A DNA stretch of 27,691 bases from positions 1 through 27,691 of the forward strand of contig CAKTUS010000031.1 of the NCBI GenBank assembly GCA_934621485.1, read 5' to 3'. Shown in pieces: positions 16,059 to 22,912 of the stretch. The notes beneath the pieces were generated by a model. That model searched no databases. It was not told the DNA's origin and saw only the letters and a program-made list of their open reading frames with translations. Position 1 is the first letter of the stretch, and every line of letters begins with the position of its first letter. This DNA comes from an uncultured Clostridia bacterium. Its GTDB lineage: Bacteria > Bacillota > Clostridia > Christensenellales > Aristaeellaceae. A program made the translations under genes and the position numbers.

Positions 16059-17042
16059 ATGCCCTTTGAACAATTTGACCGCAGCCAGCTGCACCTGAAG
16101 CCCCTGGGCGAACGCGCTCATGACTTGACGGAAGACGTAATGCAGGATCCCAACCATGTGAAGTGCACGATGGACCATCCCACTATTGACCTGCTGGCAG
16201 ACCGTATCATTGCCGCCCGCGAAAAGGGCGCGACGGTGCTGATGGCTATGGGCGCGCACTGCCTTCGCGCCGGAAACGGCCCGCTGCTGGCCGAGCTGGC
16301 CCGCCGCGGTTTGATTACTCACTTCGCTTTGAATGGCGCGGGCGCTATTCACGACTTTGAGTTTGCCATGATCGGCGCTACCACCGAAAGCGTGGCCCGC
16401 TATATCAGCGAAGGCCAGTTTGGCCTGTGGAAGGAAACCGGCCGCCTGAACGACGTTGCCGTGATGGCCGCCAAGGAAGGCTGGGGCTACGGCGAGATGC
16501 TGGGCAAGGTCATTGAGGAAGAAAAGTTCCCCTACCGCCAAAATTCCCTGCTGGCCGCCGGCTACCGCTATCATGTGCCGGTAACCGTGCATGTGGGCCT
16601 GGGCTGCGATATCATCCACGAGCATCCCAACTGCGACGGCGCGGCGCTGGGCCAGGCTTCCTACACCGATTTCCTGATTTATGCCAAATCCATCCAGAAT
16701 CTGGAAAACGGCGTATTCCTGGACTTCGGCTCTGCCGTTATCGGCCCCGAAGTGTACCTGAAGTGCCTGTCCATGGCTCGCAACGTGGCCCATCAGCATG
16801 GCGAGAAGATTGCGCATTTCACGACGGCTGTGTTTGATTTGCACGACCTGGAAGGCAAGGACGTGATGGAAACGCCGCCCAAGAACGATCCCCGCTATTA
16901 TTTCCGTCCCTGGAAAACCATCATGGCCCGTACCGTTTCTGACGGCGGCGAGAGCCACTATGTGTGCGGACGCCATCATGAAACCGTACCGAACCTGTAC
17001 TTGAAGCTTCTGGAAAAGAGCCAGGGGAAGATGTATCGCTAA
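16059..17042 (+). CDS. Deoxyhypusine synthase-like conserved protein
   Basis: A 327-residue protein I place, with moderate confidence, among bacterial deoxyhypusine-synthase-like proteins of unknown function. Features are VLMAMGAHCLRAGNGP (about 63), FALNGAGAIHDFEFAMIG (about 90), GQFGLWKETG, a central VHVGLGCDIIHEHP, and FGSAVIGPEVYLKCL near 227. That last block sits where DHS carries its catalytic lysine. True DHS modifies eIF5A with spermidine, but bacteria lack that target, so another NAD-dependent reaction is likely. It has a perfect AAGGAGG inside the HAD 3' end and shares one base with the next gene (TAATG). Its tight position in a sugar operon suggests a catabolic role. Confidence 0.62.
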   Translation: MPFEQFDRSQLHLKPLGERAHDLTEDVMQDPNHVKCTMDHPTIDLLADRIIAAREKGATVLMAMGAHCLRAGNGPLLAELARRGLITHFALNGAGAIHDFEFAMIGATTESVARYISEGQFGLWKETGRLNDVAVMAAKEGWGYGEMLGKVIEEEKFPYRQNSLLAAGYRYHVPVTVHVGLGCDIIHEHPNCDGAALGQASYTDFLIYAKSIQNLENGVFLDFGSAVIGPEVYLKCLSMARNVAHQHGEKIAHFTTAVFDLHDLEGKDVMETPPKNDPRYYFRPWKTIMARTVSDGGESHYVCGRHHETVPNLYLKLLEKSQGKMYR

Positions 17043-17917
17043 TGGAATTTGAGATTTACAATGACCGGTTTCGCGCCCGTATCAACAGTACGGGCGCGGA
17101 ACTGCGCTCTTTTCAGGACCGTTCGTTAGAGTTCATTTGGCAGGCCGACCCGCAGTATTGGGGAGAATCCGCGCCGTGGCTGTTCCCCATTGTTTGCGAT
17201 TTGCGCAACGGCCAGGTTGAAATAGAGGGGCAAACCTATTCCATGGAGCGGCACGGGTTTGCGCACAAAATGGAGTTTCAGGCTACGCGGCTTTCCAATA
17301 GCTGCATTTCCTTTGTGCTGTGCGCCTCGGAGGCTACGCTGCGCCAGTACCCCTATGCGTTTCAACTGGAAATCTGCTACACGCTGACGGACGAGGGGCT
17401 TTCCATCCGCGCCGGGGTAAGCAATCGGGATAAGCGTGTAATGTATTACAACATCGGCGCGCATCCCGGTTTTCGCTGCCCCATCTTCCCGGAGACGAGT
17501 TTTGAAGATTACCGCATCGTGCTGGACCGGCCGGAACATTTGGATTGCCCCATTCTGGAGCCGGACACCCGTCTGATTAATCCATCGAAGCGCAATTTCC
17601 GGCTGGATGGCGACACGATTCCCCTGCGATACGAACTGTTCCAGAGAGACGTGCTGATTCTGGACGGCCTTTCGTCGCGAGGCGTTTGCCTTGTGGATTC
17701 GGAGGGAAAAGGAATCCGCGTGGAATTTCCTGATTACGCCATGCTTGGACTGTGGACCATGACGGGCTGCGAGGCGCCCTATGTTTGCATCGAACCCTGG
17801 AACGGCGGCTGCACCTATACCCATGAGGACGACCGCATCGAGCATAAGCACCTCATCCAAAGCCTTGAACCGGGCGCTTTCAAAGACTATCATATTCATT
17901 TCCATCCCGTGGGATAA
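17042..17917 (+). CDS. Aldose 1-epimerase (mutarotase)-like protein
   Basis: A 291-residue beta-sandwich protein of the LacX/galactose-mutarotase-like superfamily. Landmarks are the start TGAELRSFQ, APWLFPIVCDLR, the His pair region ERHGFAHKMEF (about 70-80), NIGAHPGFRCP (about 138) and CIEPWNG near 250, whose Glu is the usual base. It would interconvert anomers of the sugar or sugar phosphate. It begins on the last base of the upstream stop codon, so it is translationally coupled. A hairpin follows 5 nt after its stop codon. Confidence 0.88.
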   Translation: MEFEIYNDRFRARINSTGAELRSFQDRSLEFIWQADPQYWGESAPWLFPIVCDLRNGQVEIEGQTYSMERHGFAHKMEFQATRLSNSCISFVLCASEATLRQYPYAFQLEICYTLTDEGLSIRAGVSNRDKRVMYYNIGAHPGFRCPIFPETSFEDYRIVLDRPEHLDCPILEPDTRLINPSKRNFRLDGDTIPLRYELFQRDVLILDGLSSRGVCLVDSEGKGIRVEFPDYAMLGLWTMTGCEAPYVCIEPWNGGCTYTHEDDRIEHKHLIQSLEPGAFKDYHIHFHPVG

Positions 17918-17922
17918 CAATG

Positions 17923-17956
17923 GCCCGGACAACGAGAGAAAAGTCGTTTTCCGGGC
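17923..17956 (+). other. Stem-loop between epimerase and SIS genes
   Basis: GCCCGGA-C-AACGA pairs with TCGTT-T-TCCGGGC around the loop GAGAAAAG, with one mismatch. No T-tract follows, so it looks like an mRNA-stabilising or processing stem rather than a terminator. Confidence 0.55.
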
Positions 17957-18056
17957 TCGATTCGTTTGGCGGATTTCGGAAATGTTTTTTGCCCGTTTTG
18001 GATGGGATGTTTCCAACAATTGAAAATGATTGCGAAAAGCAGAAGGGGGAAATGCT

Positions 18057-18623
18057 ATGCTGGATCAAATCAAAGCCTACTATGACGCTGAAATGGCCGT
18101 AATGAAAGCGATGAATTATGAAGAAATCGAAGCGGCGGTCAAGGCGATTCTGGAAGCCTATGAACGCGGCGCAACGATTTATACCTTTGGCAACGGCGGC
18201 AGTGCAGCGACGGCTTCTCATTTTGTTTGCGATTTTAACAAGGGCATTTGCGAAAAACTGGATAAGAAGTTTCAGCTGGTATGCCTGAATGATAATACTC
18301 CCATTGTCATGGCCATTGCAAATGATATCAGCTACGATGATGTTTTCCTTTTCCAACTGAGGAATAAGCTTAAGCCGGCGGATCTGGTAATGGCCATTTC
18401 CGGCAGCGGGAACTCTACAAATGTCATCAAAGCGGTAGAATATGCAAAGAAGGTTGGATGCAAGGTTGTTGGCATGTCCGGCTACGATGGGGGAAAGCTG
18501 AAGGCGCTTTCCGACTATCATCTGCATGCGCCGGTGAATGACATGCAGATTGCAGAGGATATTCACATGACCTTTGACCATATGATGTATCGAATCCTGA
18601 AGGATACTTTGACAGAGGGCTGA
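18057..18623 (+). CDS. GmhA-like SIS-domain phosphosugar isomerase
   Basis: A 188-residue protein of the phosphoheptose isomerase group. The phosphate loop is YTFGNGGSAATASHF (about 42-56) and the second SIS motif AISGSGNST (about 113). A C-terminal EDIHMTFDHM (about 167) matches the QEVH-type Glu/His pair that serves GmhA catalysis. GmhA isomerises sedoheptulose-7-phosphate to D-glycero-heptose-7-phosphate; DiaA-type relatives have other roles. The start ATG follows AGAAGGGGG. It closes the operon after a 139-nt gap with a hairpin. Together with the RfaE-like kinase it hints at a seven-carbon or related ketose substrate. Confidence 0.85.
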   Translation: MLDQIKAYYDAEMAVMKAMNYEEIEAAVKAILEAYERGATIYTFGNGGSAATASHFVCDFNKGICEKLDKKFQLVCLNDNTPIVMAIANDISYDDVFLFQLRNKLKPADLVMAISGSGNSTNVIKAVEYAKKVGCKVVGMSGYDGGKLKALSDYHLHAPVNDMQIAEDIHMTFDHMMYRILKDTLTEG

Positions 18624-19204
18624 CGATGGCTTCATAAAGAAAACGGAATCCCGCTTCAGGCCGTCTAAAAAGCTCGCCTGACGACGTTTTTTTCTGCCGG
18701 GAGACACACTTTGCCTGCTCGCCTCCGGCGGGCCAGGCGGCAAAGCGCGTAAGGAAAGCCTTGCTGCGCAAGGGTCAGACCGTCAAAAAGGGAAACGCGG
18801 GAGAGATTGCCGCTTGCCGGGGCTTTAGGGGCGAAGCCCCCAAGCCTTGCACCATCATGTTTTTTTGCGAACCGGCGCAGCGACGTTCGCAGGCGCACGC
18901 GCTCTCCCATAGGTTTTTACGACAGTCTGGAGCGGCCGGATGACAGGGCTTGTCATCCGGCCGCTTTTGGGTGAAACAGGCGCTTCCGCCTTCGCCCACT
19001 CGTGTTTTCCATGGAAAGGGAAGCGATGTCAAAGGCAGAGGCGGTAAGGCGTCCATTCTTGGATTGGGGAATTGGGATGTCGGGCTTGGAAATGGCGAGA
19101 AAAGCCTCGCCTGGGGAACGGCTATTGTTATCAAGCCGCCGGCAGCGACTGCTGCGCGGCCGGGAAATATTGAATCCCCGGGATGGGCTTTTTGAATACG
19201 CGGC
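18624..19204. repeat. Intergenic repeat-rich region between convergent operons
   Basis: No gene is supported. Three copies of a short motif, TTTTT-(A)-GAC-n-CTG in form, lie at 18656-18672 (minus), 18776-18790 (minus) and 18914-18929 (plus), and a fourth lies at 8-23. Compact stems sit among them, such as CCTTGC-TGC-GCAAGG and GGGGCTT/AAGCCCC (18819-18840). This looks like a dispersed clostridial intergenic repeat. From 18966 to 19204 I see nothing distinct. Confidence 0.55.
18931..18968 (+). terminator. Strong intrinsic terminator
   Basis: A perfect 15-bp stem (AGCGGCCGGATGACA / TGTCATCCGGCCGCT) with loop GGGCT is followed by TTTT. It can end plus-strand transcription of the large operon and, being symmetrical, may slow the opposing transcript too. 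Confidence 0.8.
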
Positions 19205-20050
19205 TCAGCTTTTCACGGCGCCGGAGGTAAGGCCCGCCAGGAAGTACTTTTGCGCAAACATATAAATGATAACAACGGGCAGGGAACCCAGCACGCTCAT
19301 GGCCATCATCTCGTTCCACTCGTAGGTATGTTCGCCCATGAGCAGCTGAATACCGACGGGCACTGTGCGCATCTCGGTGGATTTGGTCAGGGTTAGAGCG
19401 AACAGGTATTCATTCCAGCAGAGCAGAAATGTGTAAATGCCGGTGGCGATGATGCCTGGTATCGATATGGGCACCAAAATGCGCCAGAGGCAGCGTGCGG
19501 CGGAGCCGCCGTCAATCTGCACCGCTTCATCCAGTTCGCGCGGCAGGGTGTTGAAATATCCCGTCATCATGGTGATGGCGTAGGGAAGGGTAAATACCAG
19601 ATAAGTCAGAATCAGGGCCCAATAGCTATCATACAGCTTCATGGCTACCACCAGACCAAAGTAGGGAATCAGCAGCGTCATGGTGGGAACCCCCTGGGAA
19701 CTGATAATAAAGACGTTCAAAAACTCTTTCAGCCTAAAGTCGTAGCGGCTGAAGCCATAGGCCGCAAAAATGGCGATGATCAGCGTCAGCGCCGTGGCCG
19801 AGAAGGAGACGATATAGCTGTTGATAAAGAATTGCAGCTTGGCCGGGGTCTGCAAAATTTCGCGATAGGTGGAAAGCGTCAGCACGCGGGGCAGCAGTTT
19901 GGGCGGCTGCTGGAAAATTTCGTTATTTGATTTGACGGAATTGCTGGCCATCCACAGGAAGGGAAAGCAGGCGTAGATCAGGCCGATGGTCAGCAGAAGC
20001 ACGATGGCAATCAGCGACAGGCGGGCGCGGATTTTTTTGTTTTTCATCAT
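19205..20050 (-). CDS. Carbohydrate ABC permease (MalG/AraQ type)
   Basis: A 281-residue membrane protein with about six hydrophobic segments. The cytoplasmic EAA loop, ELDEAVQIDGGSAA followed by ILVPISIPGI, is the ATPase contact of CUT1 sugar importers. The N-terminal NSVKSNNEIF and the C-terminal QKYFLAGLTSGAVKS are standard for the MalG side. Its ATG overlaps the stop of the partner permease by 4 nt. No ATPase gene is present in this unit, so it presumably uses a shared MsiK/UgpC-type ATPase encoded elsewhere. Confidence 0.95.
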   Translation of the reverse strand: MMKNKKIRARLSLIAIVLLLTIGLIYACFPFLWMASNSVKSNNEIFQQPPKLLPRVLTLSTYREILQTPAKLQFFINSYIVSFSATALTLIIAIFAAYGFSRYDFRLKEFLNVFIISSQGVPTMTLLIPYFGLVVAMKLYDSYWALILTYLVFTLPYAITMMTGYFNTLPRELDEAVQIDGGSAARCLWRILVPISIPGIIATGIYTFLLCWNEYLFALTLTKSTEMRTVPVGIQLLMGEHTYEWNEMMAMSVLGSLPVVIIYMFAQKYFLAGLTSGAVKS

Positions 20051-20922
20051 GCGTCACTCCTTGTTTGTTGACGAACGTAAAAGATGCAGGCAGCCATGCA
20101 GATAACCAGGATGATTAAGGCGCTGGCGGACGCCATGGAAAACTTCATACGGGTGAAAGCGAGACGATAGGTATATGTGCCCAGCACCTCGGTTGCGCGC
20201 AGAGGGCCGCCGCCTGTTGTCATGTAAATGAGCGAGAACTGCTGCATGGTCCAGATGAAGTCCAACATCAGCAGGCTGGAGAGCACGGGCTTGAGCTGCG
20301 GAAGGGTGATATGGCGGAAAGCGGCGGGACCGCTGGCGCCGTCGATACGGGCCGCTTCATACAAATCCCTGCCGATGCCTTGCAGGCCGGCCAGCACACT
20401 GACCATGTAAAAGGGATAGCCGTTCCAAATATTTACGAAAACGGCGGCGTTCATGGCGGTACCGACGCTGCCAAACCAGTCCTTTGCACCGGCGCCAAGC
20501 AAGTAGTTGATAACGCCGTTCGGGTTCAGCATCAGCCGCCATAGAATACACACGATGGTTACGGTAAAGGTCCACGGCAGAATCAGCGCCGCACGGAAAA
20601 AACCCTTTACATAGCGATTGAGCCGCTCAGTGTTAAGCAGCATGGCAAATAATACACCCAGCGTCAAGTGGAAAAACACGGAGATCACGGTAAAATAGGC
20701 GGTATTGCCAAGGGCGCTCCAAAAGTCGCCGCCGCCTAAAATGGTTTGAAAATTCTTGAGCCCAACAAACTGCGGGTTTTTGTTGGTGATGACATTATCA
20801 TAAAGAGAATAATCCACCACCGTCAAAATGGGATAAAGCAGCAGCACCGCAAACAGGATAAGCGCGGGGGCCAAGAACAGGTAGGGCCGGCAGCGTTTTA
20901 TAAAACGTTTCGAGATCATCAT
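20047..20922 (-). CDS. Sugar ABC permease (MalF/UgpA type)
   Basis: A 291-residue membrane protein with six predicted hydrophobic helices, beginning YLFLAPALILFAVLLLYPI. It carries the phrase FVGLKNFQTIL and an EAA loop LYEAARIDGASGP followed by ITLPQLKPV. It pairs with the MalG-type protein encoded just after it. The start codon has GAGGTG 7 nt upstream. A 12-bp stem separates it from the binding protein gene, so the permeases probably receive less expression. Confidence 0.95.
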   Translation of the reverse strand: MMISKRFIKRCRPYLFLAPALILFAVLLLYPILTVVDYSLYDNVITNKNPQFVGLKNFQTILGGGDFWSALGNTAYFTVISVFFHLTLGVLFAMLLNTERLNRYVKGFFRAALILPWTFTVTIVCILWRLMLNPNGVINYLLGAGAKDWFGSVGTAMNAAVFVNIWNGYPFYMVSVLAGLQGIGRDLYEAARIDGASGPAAFRHITLPQLKPVLSSLLMLDFIWTMQQFSLIYMTTGGGPLRATEVLGTYTYRLAFTRMKFSMASASALIILVICMAACIFYVRQQTRSDA

Positions 20923-20941
20923 GTTTTCACCTCTAATGGCA

Positions 20942-20970
20942 AGCCGGCGCGGGAAAGCCCCGCGCCGGCT
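20942..20970 (-). other. 12-bp stem between binding protein and permease genes
   Basis: AGCCGGCGCGGG and CCCGCGCCGGCT pair perfectly around a 5-nt loop. No T-tract follows on the minus strand, so it resembles a stem that protects the upstream message or limits read-through rather than a full terminator. Confidence 0.6.
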
Positions 20971-21002
20971 GCGCTGTGTATGGGCGCTTTACGAAAGAGA
21001 AA

Positions 21003-22259
21003 TCAATACCCCAGCTCGGCGTTCCACTGAGATTCGATGTTCTTCAGGGTATCTTCCACAGTCTGGCCGCCTTCCAGCGCCATCTGCACCTGCTCCATCA
21101 GCACACGGTTCAATTCGGTGGCAGAGGGCAGACCGATGAACTCGTTAATCAGGCTGCTCTGGGTAAACAGGGCGTAACCGTTGAGGAAAGCAGGATCCTG
21201 AGAAGAGGGCTGAGCCTGCTTGTTGCCGGGCAGCGAGTTGGCGATCTCGGCGATGCGGCCGCTGACCTCCTTGCTCATCAGGTAGCTGACCAGCTTCCAC
21301 GCTTCTTCGGGATGGGCGGAGCTGGCGGATACGCCAATGCCCCAAGCGGCATACATCATGCCGTGCGTATCAGTGTAATCGTCCGCAACGGGAATATCAA
21401 TCACGTCAAATTCCAGATCGGCGTTACGGTCGTGCAGCGAAGCGATGGCGGACAGGCCGTTGATCATGAACGCGCTGCGGCCGCTGGCGAACTCCTCAAA
21501 CATATCCTGGCTCTGCTTGGAGAACACGCCGGGGGACATGACGCCGGCCTCATAAGCCTGCTTAAAGAAGGACAGGGTCTTGCTCATGGCTTCGTTGTTG
21601 ACAAAGTTGGGCTTGCCGTTTTCATCCAGCATTTTGCCGCCGGTGGCCCACACCCAGGTCATGAACTGATCCTGGCCGGCGCTGGCATACAGAGAGGAGA
21701 AAGGGAAGTCCCAGCCGAAAGCGTCGGGATTCTTGGATTGCAGTTCCTGGCAGACGGCGATGAACTCGCTCCAGGTCTTTGGCATGGCCTCGATGCCGGC
21801 GTCTTTGAGCAGCTTGGTGTTGACGAACAGATGATAGGTAAAGTTGGCCACGGCGAACATATAAGTGCCGTCGTTTACCTTAACGGAGGCAGCTACGTTG
21901 TCGGCGCTAAAACCTTCATCGGCGGCCATATAGCCGTCCATGGGCAGCAGAGCGTTCTGGTTGACCAGATCGTTGACCCAGGCGCCGTCCAGACCAACCA
22001 CATCGCTCAGGGTATTGGTGGCCGCTCCGGAGACAACCAGATCACGAGTGCTGGCGAAGGGGTTGGAAATCAGCTTTACCTTGATGCCGGGGTTGCTGGC
22101 TTCAAAATCATCCATGATAGCACGAAAGGAACCTTCGGGCAGTTCAGGCTCCCACCACTGCACAAACTCGATGGTGACGTCGTTGCTCTCCGCGAGGGCG
22201 GGGGCGCACAGCGTCAGCAGCATGGCAGCGCACAAAAGGATACTTAGCATTTTTTTCAT
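21003..22259 (-). CDS. Extracellular solute-binding protein, family 1 (CUT1 sugar)
   Basis: A 418-residue maltose-type binding protein. The leader (KK then a leucine-rich stretch) ends CAPALA-ES, a signal peptidase I site after residue 23; the Cys18 context (LTLC) is not a proper lipobox. The mature start EFVQWWEPE, the segment NPGIKVKLISNPFAS and the SGRSAFMINGLSA region are family-typical. AAGGAGG lies about 9 nt before the ATG. It follows the IstA-like gene by 27 nt and precedes the permease pair. The sugar is unknown; the nearby kinase and class II aldolase suggest a hexose or ketose route. Confidence 0.94.
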   Translation of the reverse strand: MKKMLSILLCAAMLLTLCAPALAESNDVTIEFVQWWEPELPEGSFRAIMDDFEASNPGIKVKLISNPFASTRDLVVSGAATNTLSDVVGLDGAWVNDLVNQNALLPMDGYMAADEGFSADNVAASVKVNDGTYMFAVANFTYHLFVNTKLLKDAGIEAMPKTWSEFIAVCQELQSKNPDAFGWDFPFSSLYASAGQDQFMTWVWATGGKMLDENGKPNFVNNEAMSKTLSFFKQAYEAGVMSPGVFSKQSQDMFEEFASGRSAFMINGLSAIASLHDRNADLEFDVIDIPVADDYTDTHGMMYAAWGIGVSASSAHPEEAWKLVSYLMSKEVSGRIAEIANSLPGNKQAQPSSQDPAFLNGYALFTQSSLINEFIGLPSATELNRVLMEQVQMALEGGQTVEDTLKNIESQWNAELGY

Positions 22260-22274
22260 TTGATTTGCCTCCTT

Positions 22275-22318
22275 GCCTGATTCAGGCTAAATTTTATTCG
22301 TTCCCATTCTCAATGGGA
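22275..22318. promoter_or_regulatory. Inverted repeats just upstream of the binding protein gene
   Basis: TCCCATT-CTC-AATGGGA (22302-22318) is a perfect 7-bp dyad inside the 3' end of the IstA-like frame. GCCTGA-T-TCAGGC (22275-22287) is a second dyad overlapping its stop. They could be operator sites or mRNA stems controlling the importer. Confidence 0.45.
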
Positions 22319-22694
22319 TAGAATCGTGGGAATGGCCGCGCCGGTGTTTTTTCACATAATCGTTCACAATGGTGTAGCCGCATCGACAACCGCTGCGTTT
22401 CAGGCGATGCCACACTTCTGTGGCGGTTAGCGCAGGGTCTGCCAGCCATTGGTCAATTTGCGCCTTAAAGGGATCCAGAATCGAAGGAAACGGGCGGTGA
22501 TCCAGATAATCAGTGGGCAGGTTCTTCTCGGCGTAGCGCTTGGCTGTGCGGGGATCAATCTGGTATTTTTCGGCCAGCTGAGAATAGGTCATGCCCAGCA
22601 GTCGGTCTCTGCGGATCGGGCAGACTCCGTTGAAGTCTTCCCGCTCAAGACGACGGTCATCGTTTTGCAGATCACAGGGTGCGGCAGTCATCAT
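22287..22694 (-). CDS. IS21 IstA N-terminal-like HTH protein without catalytic domain
   Basis: A 135-residue protein. Residues about 34-57 (GMTYSQLAEKYQIDPRTAKR) form an HTH. Residues 71-118 (SILDPFKAQIDQWL, TATEVWHRL, GYTIVNDYVKKHRR) match the second DNA-binding domain of IS21-family IstA transposases. The DDE integrase core, normally following, is absent; the frame ends soon after YVKKHRR. It has its own AAGGAG site and a possible promoter, and lies 27 nt before the sugar-binding protein gene on the same strand. It may be a truncated transposase relic or a transposase-derived regulator. No other part of the IS (istB, ends) is seen beside it. Confidence 0.7.
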   Translation of the reverse strand: MMTAAPCDLQNDDRRLEREDFNGVCPIRRDRLLGMTYSQLAEKYQIDPRTAKRYAEKNLPTDYLDHRPFPSILDPFKAQIDQWLADPALTATEVWHRLKRSGCRCGYTIVNDYVKKHRRGHSHDSIPLRMGTNKI

Positions 22695-22735
22695 CTATTG
22701 CTTGCTCCTTGTTCATCACCAAAAAGGATGGGTAC

Positions 22736-22764
22736 AATATAGCATCTCAAAAGTGGATGCGCAA
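22736..22764 (-). promoter_or_regulatory. Possible promoter for IstA-like gene and importer
   Basis: On the minus strand TTGCGC (22764-22759), a 17-bp spacer and TATATT (22741-22736) lie about 45 nt before the IstA-like start. The -35 box is weak. Confidence 0.45.
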
Positions 22765-22859
22765 CAGCATCAGCACCGCAGAAAAGGGCGGTTTGGGACA
22801 AAAGAATGGAAGAACTGAAATGCGTTTCACACGGGCGGAGAAGGACTGCGGCGGAAAAA

Positions 22860-22893
22860 CAAGATTCCCCGCCATCGTGGAAGCGGCGGGGAA
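22860..22893 (-). terminator. Terminator after the class II aldolase gene
   Basis: Read on the minus strand, TTCCCCGCC and GGCGGGGAA form a perfect 9-bp stem with an 11-nt loop, followed by TCTTGTTTTTCC. It separates the kinase-aldolase unit from the importer unit. Confidence 0.75.
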
Positions 22894-22912
22894 CACTGGT
22901 CTGAAACGAACG

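Noticed and set aside
18656..18693. Intrinsic terminator directly after the SIS gene (T-run at 18687-18693)
   Set aside because: The only stems available (CAGGC/GCCTG) are short with a 14-nt loop and are not adjacent to the T-run; the 18931-18968 stem is far better.
18656..18965. CRISPR-like array
   Set aside because: The motif copies are few, irregularly spaced, in both orientations and not separated by uniform spacers.
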